Below are positions 1 through 7,585 of a stretch of 8,016 nucleotides of DNA, in pieces. The notes below the pieces were generated by a model. The model was given only the letters and a program-made list of their open reading frames with translations, did not search any database and was not told where the DNA came from. Numbering within the stretch: the first letter of the stretch is position 1; every line of letters begins with the position of its first letter. The stretch is from an uncultured Odoribacter sp. (GTDB taxonomy: Bacteria; Bacteroidota; Bacteroidia; Bacteroidales; Marinifilaceae). The stretch lies in contig CAJKZL010000127.1 of assembly GCA_905204385.1 (NCBI GenBank), positions 1-8,016 on the forward strand. Direction: 5' to 3'. Position numbers and translations under genes: made by a program.

Positions 1-816
1 TTCCCGGATAAACCGTTCCAGCATGCGGGTGTGCATACGCGTCAATTCGCCGGGCTCCAGACTTTGAGGATCACTGCAAAGGTCGACGAAATCCACTTCG
101 TAATACCCCCGCCTCACCTTGCGCATTCTCAGGGAAATCACCGGCAGGTTAAATTTCCGGGCAATTTTCTCCGTACCCACCAAAACGGGGGTATCCTGAT
201 GCAAAAACTCCATCCAGAAATTCAGGTTGGCCCAATTGGGTGTCTGGTCGCCGATGAAGCCGGCCAGAAACAATCGACCTTCCCGACGATTTTCAACGAT
301 TTTCCTCAATATATCGTTCTTAGGAACCGGCTTAGCCTTAAACCGGGAACGTATTTTCCGCATCATCCCGTCGGCCACCCGGTCGTGCAAAGGTTTATAC
401 AAGGTAAAAAAATCCACGTCCGCGGACATCCACAAGCTAAACGACGCCATCCATTCCCAATTCCCATAATGTCCTAAAACGCCGATGACGCTTTTGCCCT
501 GGGCAAAATAATGCTGAATTACTTCCGGATTGGTGAAAACACAACGCCGCCGGATTTCTTGCTCAGACATATGCCACATCCTGTACATCTCCACAAACAA
601 ATCACAGAGATGACGGTAAAATTTCTTTTCAATCTTCTTAATCTCGGCCGGCGTCTTTTCCGGGAAAGATTTCATCAGATTCGTCCTCACCACCTTACGC
701 CGGTAACGGACGATATAATAGGAAATCCAATAGCATAAATCGGCAAACACGTAAAGCACCCGCAACGGCAACCAACTCCATACCCAAATCAAACTATACA
801 AAACCCTTGACATCAT
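1..816 (-). CDS. LpxL/HtrB-family lipid A (lysophospholipid) acyltransferase, C-terminus cut by window edge
   Basis: Reading the minus strand from ATG at 816 gives 272 codons with no stop, so the gene continues beyond base 1. The family (Lip_A_acyltrans, LpxL/LpxM/HtrB) transfers a fatty acyl chain from acyl-ACP to a lipid A precursor at the inner face of the cytoplasmic membrane. Seen in the sequence: a hydrophobic N-terminal segment (about residues 4-36) followed by the basic stretch RYRRK; the catalytic HX4E motif as HYGNWE (H116, E121); YKPLHD at 140-145; GDQTP at 189-193; and GTEKIARKFNLPV at 214-226, all in the family's usual order. Family members are about 290-310 residues, so perhaps 20-40 are missing. 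A second ATG directly follows the first (813), so the start is uncertain by one codon. A promoter lies about 20 bp upstream. The exact chain and position acylated cannot be told. The family is sure; the specific symbol is not. Confidence 0.93.
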   Translation of the reverse strand, partial: MMSRVLYSLIWVWSWLPLRVLYVFADLCYWISYYIVRYRRKVVRTNLMKSFPEKTPAEIKKIEKKFYRHLCDLFVEMYRMWHMSEQEIRRRCVFTNPEVIQHYFAQGKSVIGVLGHYGNWEWMASFSLWMSADVDFFTLYKPLHDRVADGMMRKIRSRFKAKPVPKNDILRKIVENRREGRLFLAGFIGDQTPNWANLNFWMEFLHQDTPVLVGTEKIARKFNLPVISLRMRKVRRGYYEVDFVDLCSDPQSLEPGELTRMHTRMLERFIRE

Positions 817-838
817 TTTCCGGTATTGTTTCGAAATT

Positions 839-870
839 CAAAGATAAAAGCTTTATACCGAAATCTAAAA
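839..870 (-). promoter_or_regulatory. Bacteroidota-type promoter for the acyltransferase gene
   Basis: On the minus strand, TATCTTTG (846 to 839) matches the TAnnTTTG -7 consensus exactly. A TTTA/TTTT -33-like element sits 19-20 bp upstream (866-870). The predicted transcription start is near 832-835, leaving a leader of roughly 17 nt before the ATG at 816. The spacer contains the odd palindrome ATAAA-AGC-TTTAT (844-856), which could be a protein-binding site or simply AT-rich sequence. Confidence 0.6.
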
Positions 871-894
871 TCATCGATTGTAAATCTGATTTTA
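866..894. repeat. Perfect 8-bp inverted repeat between divergent promoters, candidate operator
   Basis: TAAAATCA (866-873) and TGATTTTA (887-894) are exact reverse complements separated by 13 bp, with half-site centres 21 bp apart, about two helical turns. The left half covers the -33 region of the minus-strand promoter, and the right half abuts the TTTG -33 element of the plus-strand promoter at 895. The position suits a shared transcription factor site, but the sequence is AT-rich and no known regulator is recognised. The repeat itself is certain; its function is inferred. Confidence 0.4.
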
Positions 895-926
895 TTTGTC
901 TTTCTCATAAAAATCAACTATTTTCG
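895..926 (+). promoter_or_regulatory. Bacteroidota-type promoter for the DUF349 gene
   Basis: A TTTG -33 element (895-898), a 20-bp spacer and TATTTTCG (919-926) match the TTTG-N19-21-TAnnTTTG pattern, with one mismatch in the -7 box. The predicted transcription start is about 930-936, which gives a leader of about 100 nt to the ATG at 1034. Confidence 0.55.
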
Positions 927-1033
927 TGAGTCCAATGCGAATATTGGTGCCGTATTCCCGGTCCGAAGGGCCGATATAGGGTAGAATTTAAATGTATCGT
1001 TGTGATACGCACACACTTAACTGCCGACAAATT
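927..1033 (+). other. Structured 5' leader of the DUF349 gene with a possible micro-ORF
   Basis: Three short hairpins can be drawn: CCAAT-N6-ATTGG (932-947); CGGTCC-GAA-GGGCCG (959-973, one G-U pair); and GTATC-N5-GATAC (994-1008). A 14-codon reading frame runs from ATG at 935 to TAG at 977 (MRILVPYSRSEGPI). There is no terminator-like U-run and no match to a riboswitch I know. Whether the leader regulates anything is unproven; the stems are short and could be chance. Confidence 0.25.
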
Positions 1034-2887
1034 ATGGAGCAAGAAAACAGCTTAATTCCGGAAGAAGAAATCAAAGCCCCGGAAACCGAGGAAATTTCAG
1101 CATCTCAGGATGCCCGACACCCTGCAGATACAACCGATGCAGAGCATCAACCGGAACAAAAAGAAAACCCGGATATCGATTTTTCCCACCTGAATACCGA
1201 TGAGATTATTCGCAAGGCACACCGATTGCTTAACGATTTCCCCTTATCGGCTATCAGAGAGGCTATGGAAAGCCTGCCGGAACTTTTCAATCAAAAGTTC
1301 AAAGAAGAAAACGACCAGGCGCTTGCTGCATTCACTGCCGACGGCGATCTGCCGGAAAATTTCGAATATAAAAACGATAACCGGGATCGGTTCAATGCAG
1401 TTTATAAACAGTATAAAGATAAAAAAAACGAAGCCAACCGTCAACTTGAAGCGGAACGCGAAAAGAACCTGGAAATAAAGCTCGGCGTTATTGAAGAATT
1501 AAAAGCCCTGGTCCAGAAGGAAGAAGCCCTCGGCAAAACGTTCCAAGAATTCAGAGACCTTCAGGAACGCTGGCGAAATACCGGAATGGTCCCGCAAGGA
1601 CAACTCAACGGATTGCTGGAAACCTATCATCACCATGTTGAAAACTTTTACAATTACATCAAAATCAACAAGGAACTGAGGGATCTCGACCTAAAACGCA
1701 ATCTCGACGCCAAAACCGCCCTTTGCGAAGAAGCCGAAAGATTAATCGAAAACAACGATATCGCCGGATCGTTCAAGCAATTACAATTGCTTCATGCCCG
1801 CTGGAAGGAAATCGGTCCCATACCCAAAGAACAAAAAGAACCCGTCTGGGAACGGTTCAAAACCGCTACCTCACAAATCAACGACAAATATCATCACTTT
1901 TTCGAATCCCTGAAACAAGAACAGGAAGCCAACCTGAAAGTGAAAGAAGAGATTTGTGAAAAAGCAGCAGCCTTATCGGCCGGCGAATACAATAGTCTTT
2001 CCGAATGGAATGCAGCCACGAAAGCCATCACCGAATTACAGGAGGAATGGAAACATTCGGGCACCGTACCCCAGAAAGAACGCAATAAAATTTATAAAAA
2101 ATTCCGGAGCTGCTGCGACGCTTTTTTCGACCGCAAACGGGAGTACCACAAAATTGCCGCTGTAGAGCAGGAAAAAAATCTGCAGCTTAAAATACAGCTT
2201 TGTGAAAAAGTTGAAGCGATCAAGGATAGTACGGATTGGAAAACCACCACCGATAGAATCATTTCCTACCAAAAAGAATGGAAAAAAATAGGCCCTGCCC
2301 CAAAGAAATTTTCCAATAAGGTATGGCAACGCTTCAGGTCGGCCTGTGACACCTTTTTCAACAACAGAAGTGTTCATCTCAAAGGCATCAATAGCGAACA
2401 GGAGAAAAACCTGGAGCTCAAAAAAGCCCTGATCGAAGAAGTTAAGCGATTCAACCTGTCCGGAGATACCGAAAAGGATATCGAGAGCTTGAAAGAATTT
2501 CAAACCCGCTGGGCAGAAATCGGTTTTGTGCCCATCAAGCAAAAAGACAGTGTTCAAGAGGAATTCAGAGCGGCAATCAACGACTGGTTCGATAAACTCA
2601 ATCTGGATGAATTCGACCGCAATCTGGAAAGATTCCGGGTTAAACTGTCGTCCCTGGATGCCGGAGAAAACAAAGAATACCGGATCATCAATGAAAGGGA
2701 AAAACTGGTTGCCAAAATTAAACAACTGGAGACCGACGTGAATACCTGGGAAAACAATATCGGATTCATCACGCAATCCAAGAAATCGGAAGGCTTGATC
2801 AAGGAATTGAATGCCAAAATTGAAAAAACCAAACAACGCCTGGCCTTGCTGCAGGAAAAGCTGAAAGCATTGGACAGCATCCTATAA
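1034..2887 (+). CDS. DUF349 repeat protein, 617 aa, function unknown
   Basis: This is a highly charged, largely helical and probably coiled-coil protein with no signal peptide or membrane segment, so it is likely cytoplasmic. After an acidic, low-complexity N-terminus (about residues 1-50) it carries five DUF349 repeats, each marked by a W-x3-G-x-x-P core: RWRNTGMVP, RWKEIGPIP, EWKHSGTVP, EWKKIGPAP and RWAEIGFVP. The tryptophans fall at residues 180, 257, 339, 416 and 493, a period of 77-82 residues. The last about 70 residues form a Lys/Glu-rich helix. The start at 1034 (MEQENSL) is preferred; an in-frame ATG at 992 would add 14 unusual residues (MYRCDTHTLNCRQI) and lies in a possible hairpin. 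The gene has its own promoter and terminator, so it looks monocistronic. DUF349 proteins are widespread in Bacteroidota, but I know of no established biochemical role. Confidence 0.92.
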   Translation: MEQENSLIPEEEIKAPETEEISASQDARHPADTTDAEHQPEQKENPDIDFSHLNTDEIIRKAHRLLNDFPLSAIREAMESLPELFNQKFKEENDQALAAFTADGDLPENFEYKNDNRDRFNAVYKQYKDKKNEANRQLEAEREKNLEIKLGVIEELKALVQKEEALGKTFQEFRDLQERWRNTGMVPQGQLNGLLETYHHHVENFYNYIKINKELRDLDLKRNLDAKTALCEEAERLIENNDIAGSFKQLQLLHARWKEIGPIPKEQKEPVWERFKTATSQINDKYHHFFESLKQEQEANLKVKEEICEKAAALSAGEYNSLSEWNAATKAITELQEEWKHSGTVPQKERNKIYKKFRSCCDAFFDRKREYHKIAAVEQEKNLQLKIQLCEKVEAIKDSTDWKTTTDRIISYQKEWKKIGPAPKKFSNKVWQRFRSACDTFFNNRSVHLKGINSEQEKNLELKKALIEEVKRFNLSGDTEKDIESLKEFQTRWAEIGFVPIKQKDSVQEEFRAAINDWFDKLNLDEFDRNLERFRVKLSSLDAGENKEYRIINEREKLVAKIKQLETDVNTWENNIGFITQSKKSEGLIKELNAKIEKTKQRLALLQEKLKALDSIL

Positions 2888-2897
2888 ACAAACTCAT

Positions 2898-2927
2898 AGA
2901 GGCCGGGCAATCCTGGCCTCTTTTTTT
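2898..2927 (+). terminator. Rho-independent terminator of the DUF349 gene
   Basis: A 10-bp stem (AGAGGCCGGG at 2898-2907 with CCTGGCCTCT at 2912-2921, one G-U pair) has a CAAT loop and is followed by a run of seven T (2921-2927). It begins 10 bp after the stop codon, so it should isolate this gene from pyrG. Confidence 0.9.
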
Positions 2928-2982
2928 ATCTGCATGCTTTTTTCTCCTGTCAAATTTCCTGCCGACTTTTTATCCCCGGACT

Positions 2983-3013
2983 TTTAGCTTTTACTTTTAT
3001 TTTCTTACCTTTG
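2983..3013 (+). promoter_or_regulatory. Bacteroidota-type promoter for pyrG-yidC
   Basis: TACCTTTG (3006-3013) is an exact match to the TAnnTTTG -7 box, with TTTA (2983-2986) 19 bp upstream as a -33-like element. Transcription would begin at about 3014-3020, leaving a leader of only 25-30 nt before the GTG start at 3046. The bases right after the box are GGGCTTTG. The preceding 80 bp are T-rich. A weaker alternative -7 box, TACTTTTA, lies at 2992-2999. Confidence 0.6.
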
Positions 3014-3033
3014 GGGCTTTGATCAATCTATAA

Positions 3034-4641
<1,608 letters not shown>

Positions 4642-4667
4642 GCCCCCCTCACGACAGGGATCAGGGC
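4642..4667 (+). other. Imperfect hairpin in the pyrG-yidC spacer
   Basis: GCCC+CCCT (4642-4649) can pair with AGGG (4656-4659) and GGGC (4664-4667), giving eight pairs interrupted by a 4-nt ATCA bulge. No U-run follows, so it is not an intrinsic terminator. It might affect mRNA processing or stability between the genes, or be chance. It lies directly after the pyrG stop codon. Confidence 0.25.
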
Positions 4668-4697
4668 ATCAATACTTTGACACACAAATTATATACT

Positions 4698-6590
4698 ATG
4701 GATAAAAATACGATCACCGGTTTAGTAATCATATTTCTCATCTTAATCGGCTTCTCCTATTTCAACCGTCCCAATGAAGAGCAGGTGCGGGAAATGCGAC
4801 GCCAGCAGGACTCTATTGCCAGAGTGGAGCAACGCAAAATGGAGTTGGCAGCACAACAGCAACAAGAAAACCTGAACCTTTCATCGGGGGAAAATCAAAC
4901 GGCCGCCACCGCCAATCGCGGGGATGCCGTTTTTGCACAGGACAGTGCCGCCGACCGGACCATTACGCTGGAAAACGACAAGATCAAATTGCATATCAAT
5001 ACCCTGGGAGGACGAATCAGCTATGTCGACCTGAAAACCTACCGTACGCACGATTCCCTGCCGCTGGTGTTGTGGAAAAGCGGCGAAAGCGCGCTGGGAC
5101 TCAATTTCTATGCCCGCAATCAACAGATCAATACGGAAAAATTCCTTTTTACCCCCAGCACTACAGAGGCAACCCTATATGCCAGGGATAAAGAGCAAGT
5201 ACTCTCTTTACGCCTGTATGCCGACAGTGCAAAATACATCGAATACCGATATACACTGGCTCCGGACAGCTATATGGCGGATTTCAGCATCATTACCCGC
5301 AATATGGGGGATGTGATTGCTTCCAACTCCTCCTTCCTGACTCTGTTTTGGGGAGTAAATATGCCTCAGTTGGAGAAAAGTAAAGATTTTGAAAACCGGT
5401 ATACCGGCGTTTATTATAAATTCTACGAAGACAATGTCGAGAACATGTCCCTGACTTCCGACGAGGAAGAGACCCTTCCCACGAAAGTACAATGGATCGA
5501 TTTCAAACAACAGTTTTTTTCCTCGGTGCTGATTACAGAAACCCCGGTGAGCGATGTTTTACTGACCTCGAAAGTCAGTAAAAAAGAAGGATATCTGAAA
5601 GATGTTTATGCTGAACTTCCTTTGCCTTACAGCGGAAAAAGCGACGAGCAATACAACCTTAAATTTTTCTTCGGTCCCAATTCCTATAAGGTGCTGAAAG
5701 AATACGGAGCGGATCTCGACCTTCCGGATGTCATCAATATGGGCTGGAAATGGATATCCTGGTTCAACAAATATTTCGTGATCCCTATTTTTAACTTCCT
5801 GGAAGACCATACCGCATTGAATTACGGGATCATCATTCTGTTGTTGACCCTCATCATCAAAATCATACTTTTCCCTCTGACCTATAAATCTTACTTATCG
5901 CAAGCCAAAATGAGGGTATTGAAACCGCAGGTGGACGAACTGACAAAAAAATATCCGGCAGACAAAGCCATGGAACGCCAGCAGGCCACTATGAAGTTGT
6001 ATAAGCAAGCCGGCGTTAATCCGATGGGAGGCTGTTTGCCCATGTTGATTCAGATGCCTATCCTGATCGCTTTATTCTACTTCTTCCCGGGTGCTATCGA
6101 ACTTCGCCAGCAAAGTTTTCTCTGGGCTACCGATTTAGCATCATACGATTCCATTGCAACATTGCCTTTCACCATACCGTTTTATGGAAATCATGTGAGT
6201 TTGTTCTGCTTACTGATGACGGCTACCAACATCATTTATATGATCATGAACAACAAGAACCAGCCGCAGAACGACCAGATGAAGGGAATGCAAACCATGA
6301 TGTATATTATGCCTGTTATGTTCCTCTTCATTTTCAACAGTTATTCATCCGGACTAAGCTATTACTATTTCATCGCCACCCTGATTACGATCCTGCAAAC
6401 CTGGATTATCCGGAAATTCGTCGATGACCGTAAACTGCTGAAACAAATTGAACTGGCAAAGACCAAACCCGTGAAGAAATCGAAATATCAACAGCGTTTG
6501 GAAGAAATGCAAAAAATGCAGAAGCAAAAAATCCGCGATCAACAAAAAAGAAAATTAAGGAGATATTCCTGTCCCCGTTCTAACATCTGA
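4698..6590 (+). CDS. yidC: Membrane protein insertase YidC
   Basis: YidC inserts and folds inner-membrane proteins, alone or with the Sec translocon. The 630-residue product has the Gram-negative layout. An N-terminal membrane anchor (about residues 5-21) comes first, followed by a Gln/Glu-rich linker and a large periplasmic beta-rich domain (about 85-345). The conserved membrane core starts near 350, with hydrophobic segments at about 376-396, 448-467, 502-517 and 534-571 (two helices). Family signatures include FPLTYKSYLSQAKMRVLKPQ (392-411), GVNPMGGCLPMLIQMPI (439-455) and the cytoplasmic loop with KLYKQ. The conserved basic groove residue (Arg in E. coli and Bacillus) is Lys388 here. The tail is rich in Lys and Gln, as expected for ribosome contact, but the final residues RRYSCPRSNI look atypical. 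ATG at 4698 is chosen because MDKNTITGL is the usual N-terminus in this phylum; an in-frame TTG at 4677 would add seven residues. Probably co-transcribed with pyrG. Confidence 0.97.
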   Translation: MDKNTITGLVIIFLILIGFSYFNRPNEEQVREMRRQQDSIARVEQRKMELAAQQQQENLNLSSGENQTAATANRGDAVFAQDSAADRTITLENDKIKLHINTLGGRISYVDLKTYRTHDSLPLVLWKSGESALGLNFYARNQQINTEKFLFTPSTTEATLYARDKEQVLSLRLYADSAKYIEYRYTLAPDSYMADFSIITRNMGDVIASNSSFLTLFWGVNMPQLEKSKDFENRYTGVYYKFYEDNVENMSLTSDEEETLPTKVQWIDFKQQFFSSVLITETPVSDVLLTSKVSKKEGYLKDVYAELPLPYSGKSDEQYNLKFFFGPNSYKVLKEYGADLDLPDVINMGWKWISWFNKYFVIPIFNFLEDHTALNYGIIILLLTLIIKIILFPLTYKSYLSQAKMRVLKPQVDELTKKYPADKAMERQQATMKLYKQAGVNPMGGCLPMLIQMPILIALFYFFPGAIELRQQSFLWATDLASYDSIATLPFTIPFYGNHVSLFCLLMTATNIIYMIMNNKNQPQNDQMKGMQTMMYIMPVMFLFIFNSYSSGLSYYYFIATLITILQTWIIRKFVDDRKLLKQIELAKTKPVKKSKYQQRLEEMQKMQKQKIRDQQKRKLRRYSCPRSNI

Positions 6591-6620
6591 TAGCGTGCTT
6601 CACGCTATCAGATTTTTTTT
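6585..6620 (+). terminator. Rho-independent terminator of pyrG-yidC
   Basis: A perfect 13-bp stem (ATCTGATAGCGTG at 6585-6597 with CACGCTATCAGAT at 6601-6613) closes on a CTT loop and runs into eight T (6613-6620). The yidC stop codon (6588-6590) sits inside the left arm, an unusually tight arrangement, because a ribosome finishing yidC would cover the stem. Confidence 0.93.
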
Positions 6621-6659
6621 ACCGAGGCCTATGAAATTTAAAAAAAATTTGGCAAAAGT

Positions 6660-6691
6660 TTTGGAGTAAACAATTTCTTTTTCTACTTTTA
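6660..6691 (+). promoter_or_regulatory. Bacteroidota-type promoter for the small membrane protein gene
   Basis: TTTG (6660-6663), exactly 20 bp, then TACTTTTA (6684-6691) fits TTTG-N19-21-TAnnTTTG with only the last base different. The predicted start near 6695-6700 gives a leader of about 20 nt that contains AAAAGG (6705-6710), a weak Shine-Dalgarno six bases before the ATG. Confidence 0.58.
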
Positions 6692-6716
6692 GAACCGTCA
6701 AACTAAAAGGCATTTC

Positions 6717-7004
6717 ATGGGTGGCGAAGGGCATATGCTCGATATGGCGAACCGTATGCGGGAAAACCAGAAAATGTTACAGGAACGCCGGGAAAGGAGC
6801 CGTAATCTGAAAAAAAATTACATTTCTCCGGAAACGGTAAAAACTTCGGAACATCACGCCCCGGAAAACCTGGAAAGCATTAAGGAAGAAATCCGGCAAA
6901 AAATTAGCCTGCAACGAAGGAAAGCCCGGATAAAAACATTCTGGATAATAGGCATCACGTTGGGAATTGTGCTGATAATGCTTTTGATCGTTTGCAAAAC
7001 GTAA
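6717..7004 (+). CDS. Small conserved-looking protein with a C-terminal membrane helix, 95 aa, unknown function
   Basis: I do not recognise a named family. Residues 1-35 are a strongly basic and charged amphipathic stretch rich in Arg, Glu and Met. A polar linker follows (36-55), then a charged helix (about 52-73), and a single hydrophobic segment FWIIGITLGIVLIMLLIVC (75-93) two residues from the C-terminus. There is no signal peptide. This is a tail-anchored layout: the bulk of the protein would be cytoplasmic with only KT beyond the membrane. Reality is supported by a good promoter, a weak Shine-Dalgarno (AAAAGG), a strong terminator 43 bp after the stop, and codon use like its neighbours. 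It stands between the yidC terminator and the convergent ribH, as its own transcription unit. In-frame ATGs at residues 7 and 10 are possible later starts. Assigning a function would be a guess. Confidence 0.75.
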   Translation: MGGEGHMLDMANRMRENQKMLQERRERSRNLKKNYISPETVKTSEHHAPENLESIKEEIRQKISLQRRKARIKTFWIIGITLGIVLIMLLIVCKT

Positions 7005-7047
7005 ACTCTCTGGCAATGCCTCCCTCTTTACAATATAGATTCTGCTT

Positions 7048-7088
7048 GGGTCTCCTATAAGCTTTTTTGCCAGGAGACCCCTTTTTTT
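7048..7088 (+). terminator. Rho-independent terminator of the small membrane protein gene
   Basis: GGGTCTCCT (7048-7056) pairs perfectly with AGGAGACCC (7072-7080) across a 15-nt loop, and seven T follow (7082-7088). It lies between two convergent genes, but read on the minus strand no T-run follows the stem, so it appears to act in the plus direction only. No separate intrinsic terminator for ribH is visible. Confidence 0.87.
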
Positions 7089-7102
7089 ATAATGACGTTC
7101 GG

Positions 7103-7567
7103 TTATCCGATCACCTTTAACAGATTCACCATTTCTATAGCCGTAGTCATAGCGTCAAAACCTTTATTCCCGGCTTTGGTGCCCGCTCTTTCCACTGCTT
7201 GTTCTATGGAATCGGTCGTCAGTATCCCGAAAATCACAGGAATTTCGGCTTGCAGTCCGACATTCGCAATGCCTTTGGTTGCTTCGTTAGCCACCATGTC
7301 GAAATGAGGAGTAGCTCCGCGGATTACCGCCCCCAGACAAACAACGGCGTCGTATTTACCGCTGGCAGCCATTTTTTTGGCAACCAAAGGCACTTCGAAC
7401 GCCCCGGGTACCCAAGCCACATCCAGCCGGTTTTCTTCTCCCCCATGACGAACAAAGGCATCGATAGCGCCACCCAGCAACTTCGAGGTGATAAACTCAT
7501 TAAAACGGGCGGCAACAATTCCGATACGCTGGCCTTCGGCCAATAATTTTCCTTCGAGTGTATTCAT
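7103..7567 (-). CDS. ribH: 6,7-dimethyl-8-ribityllumazine synthase
   Basis: RibH condenses 5-amino-6-ribitylamino-uracil with 3,4-dihydroxy-2-butanone 4-phosphate to give lumazine, the penultimate step of riboflavin synthesis. The product is 154 residues, the usual length (E. coli 156). With the start at 7567, recognised motifs fall at standard positions: ARFN (20-23), WVPGAFE (52-58), [11 protein letters not shown] with catalytic His88, and [11 protein letters not shown] with Arg127 and Lys131. ATG at 7567 is preferred because MNTLEGKL aligns with the family N-terminus and gives His88 and Arg127 the numbering of the Bacillus enzyme; ATG at 7579 would add MIKQ. The gene follows the GTP cyclohydrolase II gene by 18 bp (6 bp if the upstream ATG is used), so the two are almost surely one operon. 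No Shine-Dalgarno is visible. Confidence 0.97.
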   Translation of the reverse strand: MNTLEGKLLAEGQRIGIVAARFNEFITSKLLGGAIDAFVRHGGEENRLDVAWVPGAFEVPLVAKKMAASGKYDAVVCLGAVIRGATPHFDMVANEATKGIANVGLQAEIPVIFGILTTDSIEQAVERAGTKAGNKGFDAMTTAIEMVNLLKVIG

Positions 7568-7585
7568 TTGCTTTATCATTTTTTG

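Noticed and set aside
31..477. A 148-codon plus-strand open frame
   Set aside because: It lies antisense to the acyltransferase, whose HX4E and other motifs are conserved on the minus strand; the plus frame shows no recognisable domain.
2036..2836. A 266-codon minus-strand open frame, rich in Phe
   Set aside because: It is the mirror of the Lys/Glu-rich DUF349 gene; the Phe bias is the expected complement of Lys/Glu codons.
2992..2999. TACTTTTA as an alternative pyrG -7 box
   Set aside because: Its -33 partner is poorer (TTTT at 21 bp) and the exact TACCTTTG at 3006 is closer to the start codon.
4677..4697. TTG start that would extend YidC by seven residues
   Set aside because: ATG at 4698 gives the standard MDKNTITGL N-terminus and leaves a hydrophobic anchor at the normal distance.
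4664..4697. Possible separate promoter for yidC (ATACTTTG near 4673)
   Set aside because: It has only one base between TA and TTTG instead of two, and no -33 element at the right distance.
6556..6564. TAAGGAGAT, a strong Shine-Dalgarno-like sequence near the end of yidC
   Set aside because: No ATG, GTG or TTG follows at a usable distance; a CTG nearby runs only a few codons to a stop, and this phylum makes little use of such sites.
7199..7546. A 115-codon plus-strand open frame
   Set aside because: It is antisense to ribH, which has a complete set of active-site motifs on the minus strand.
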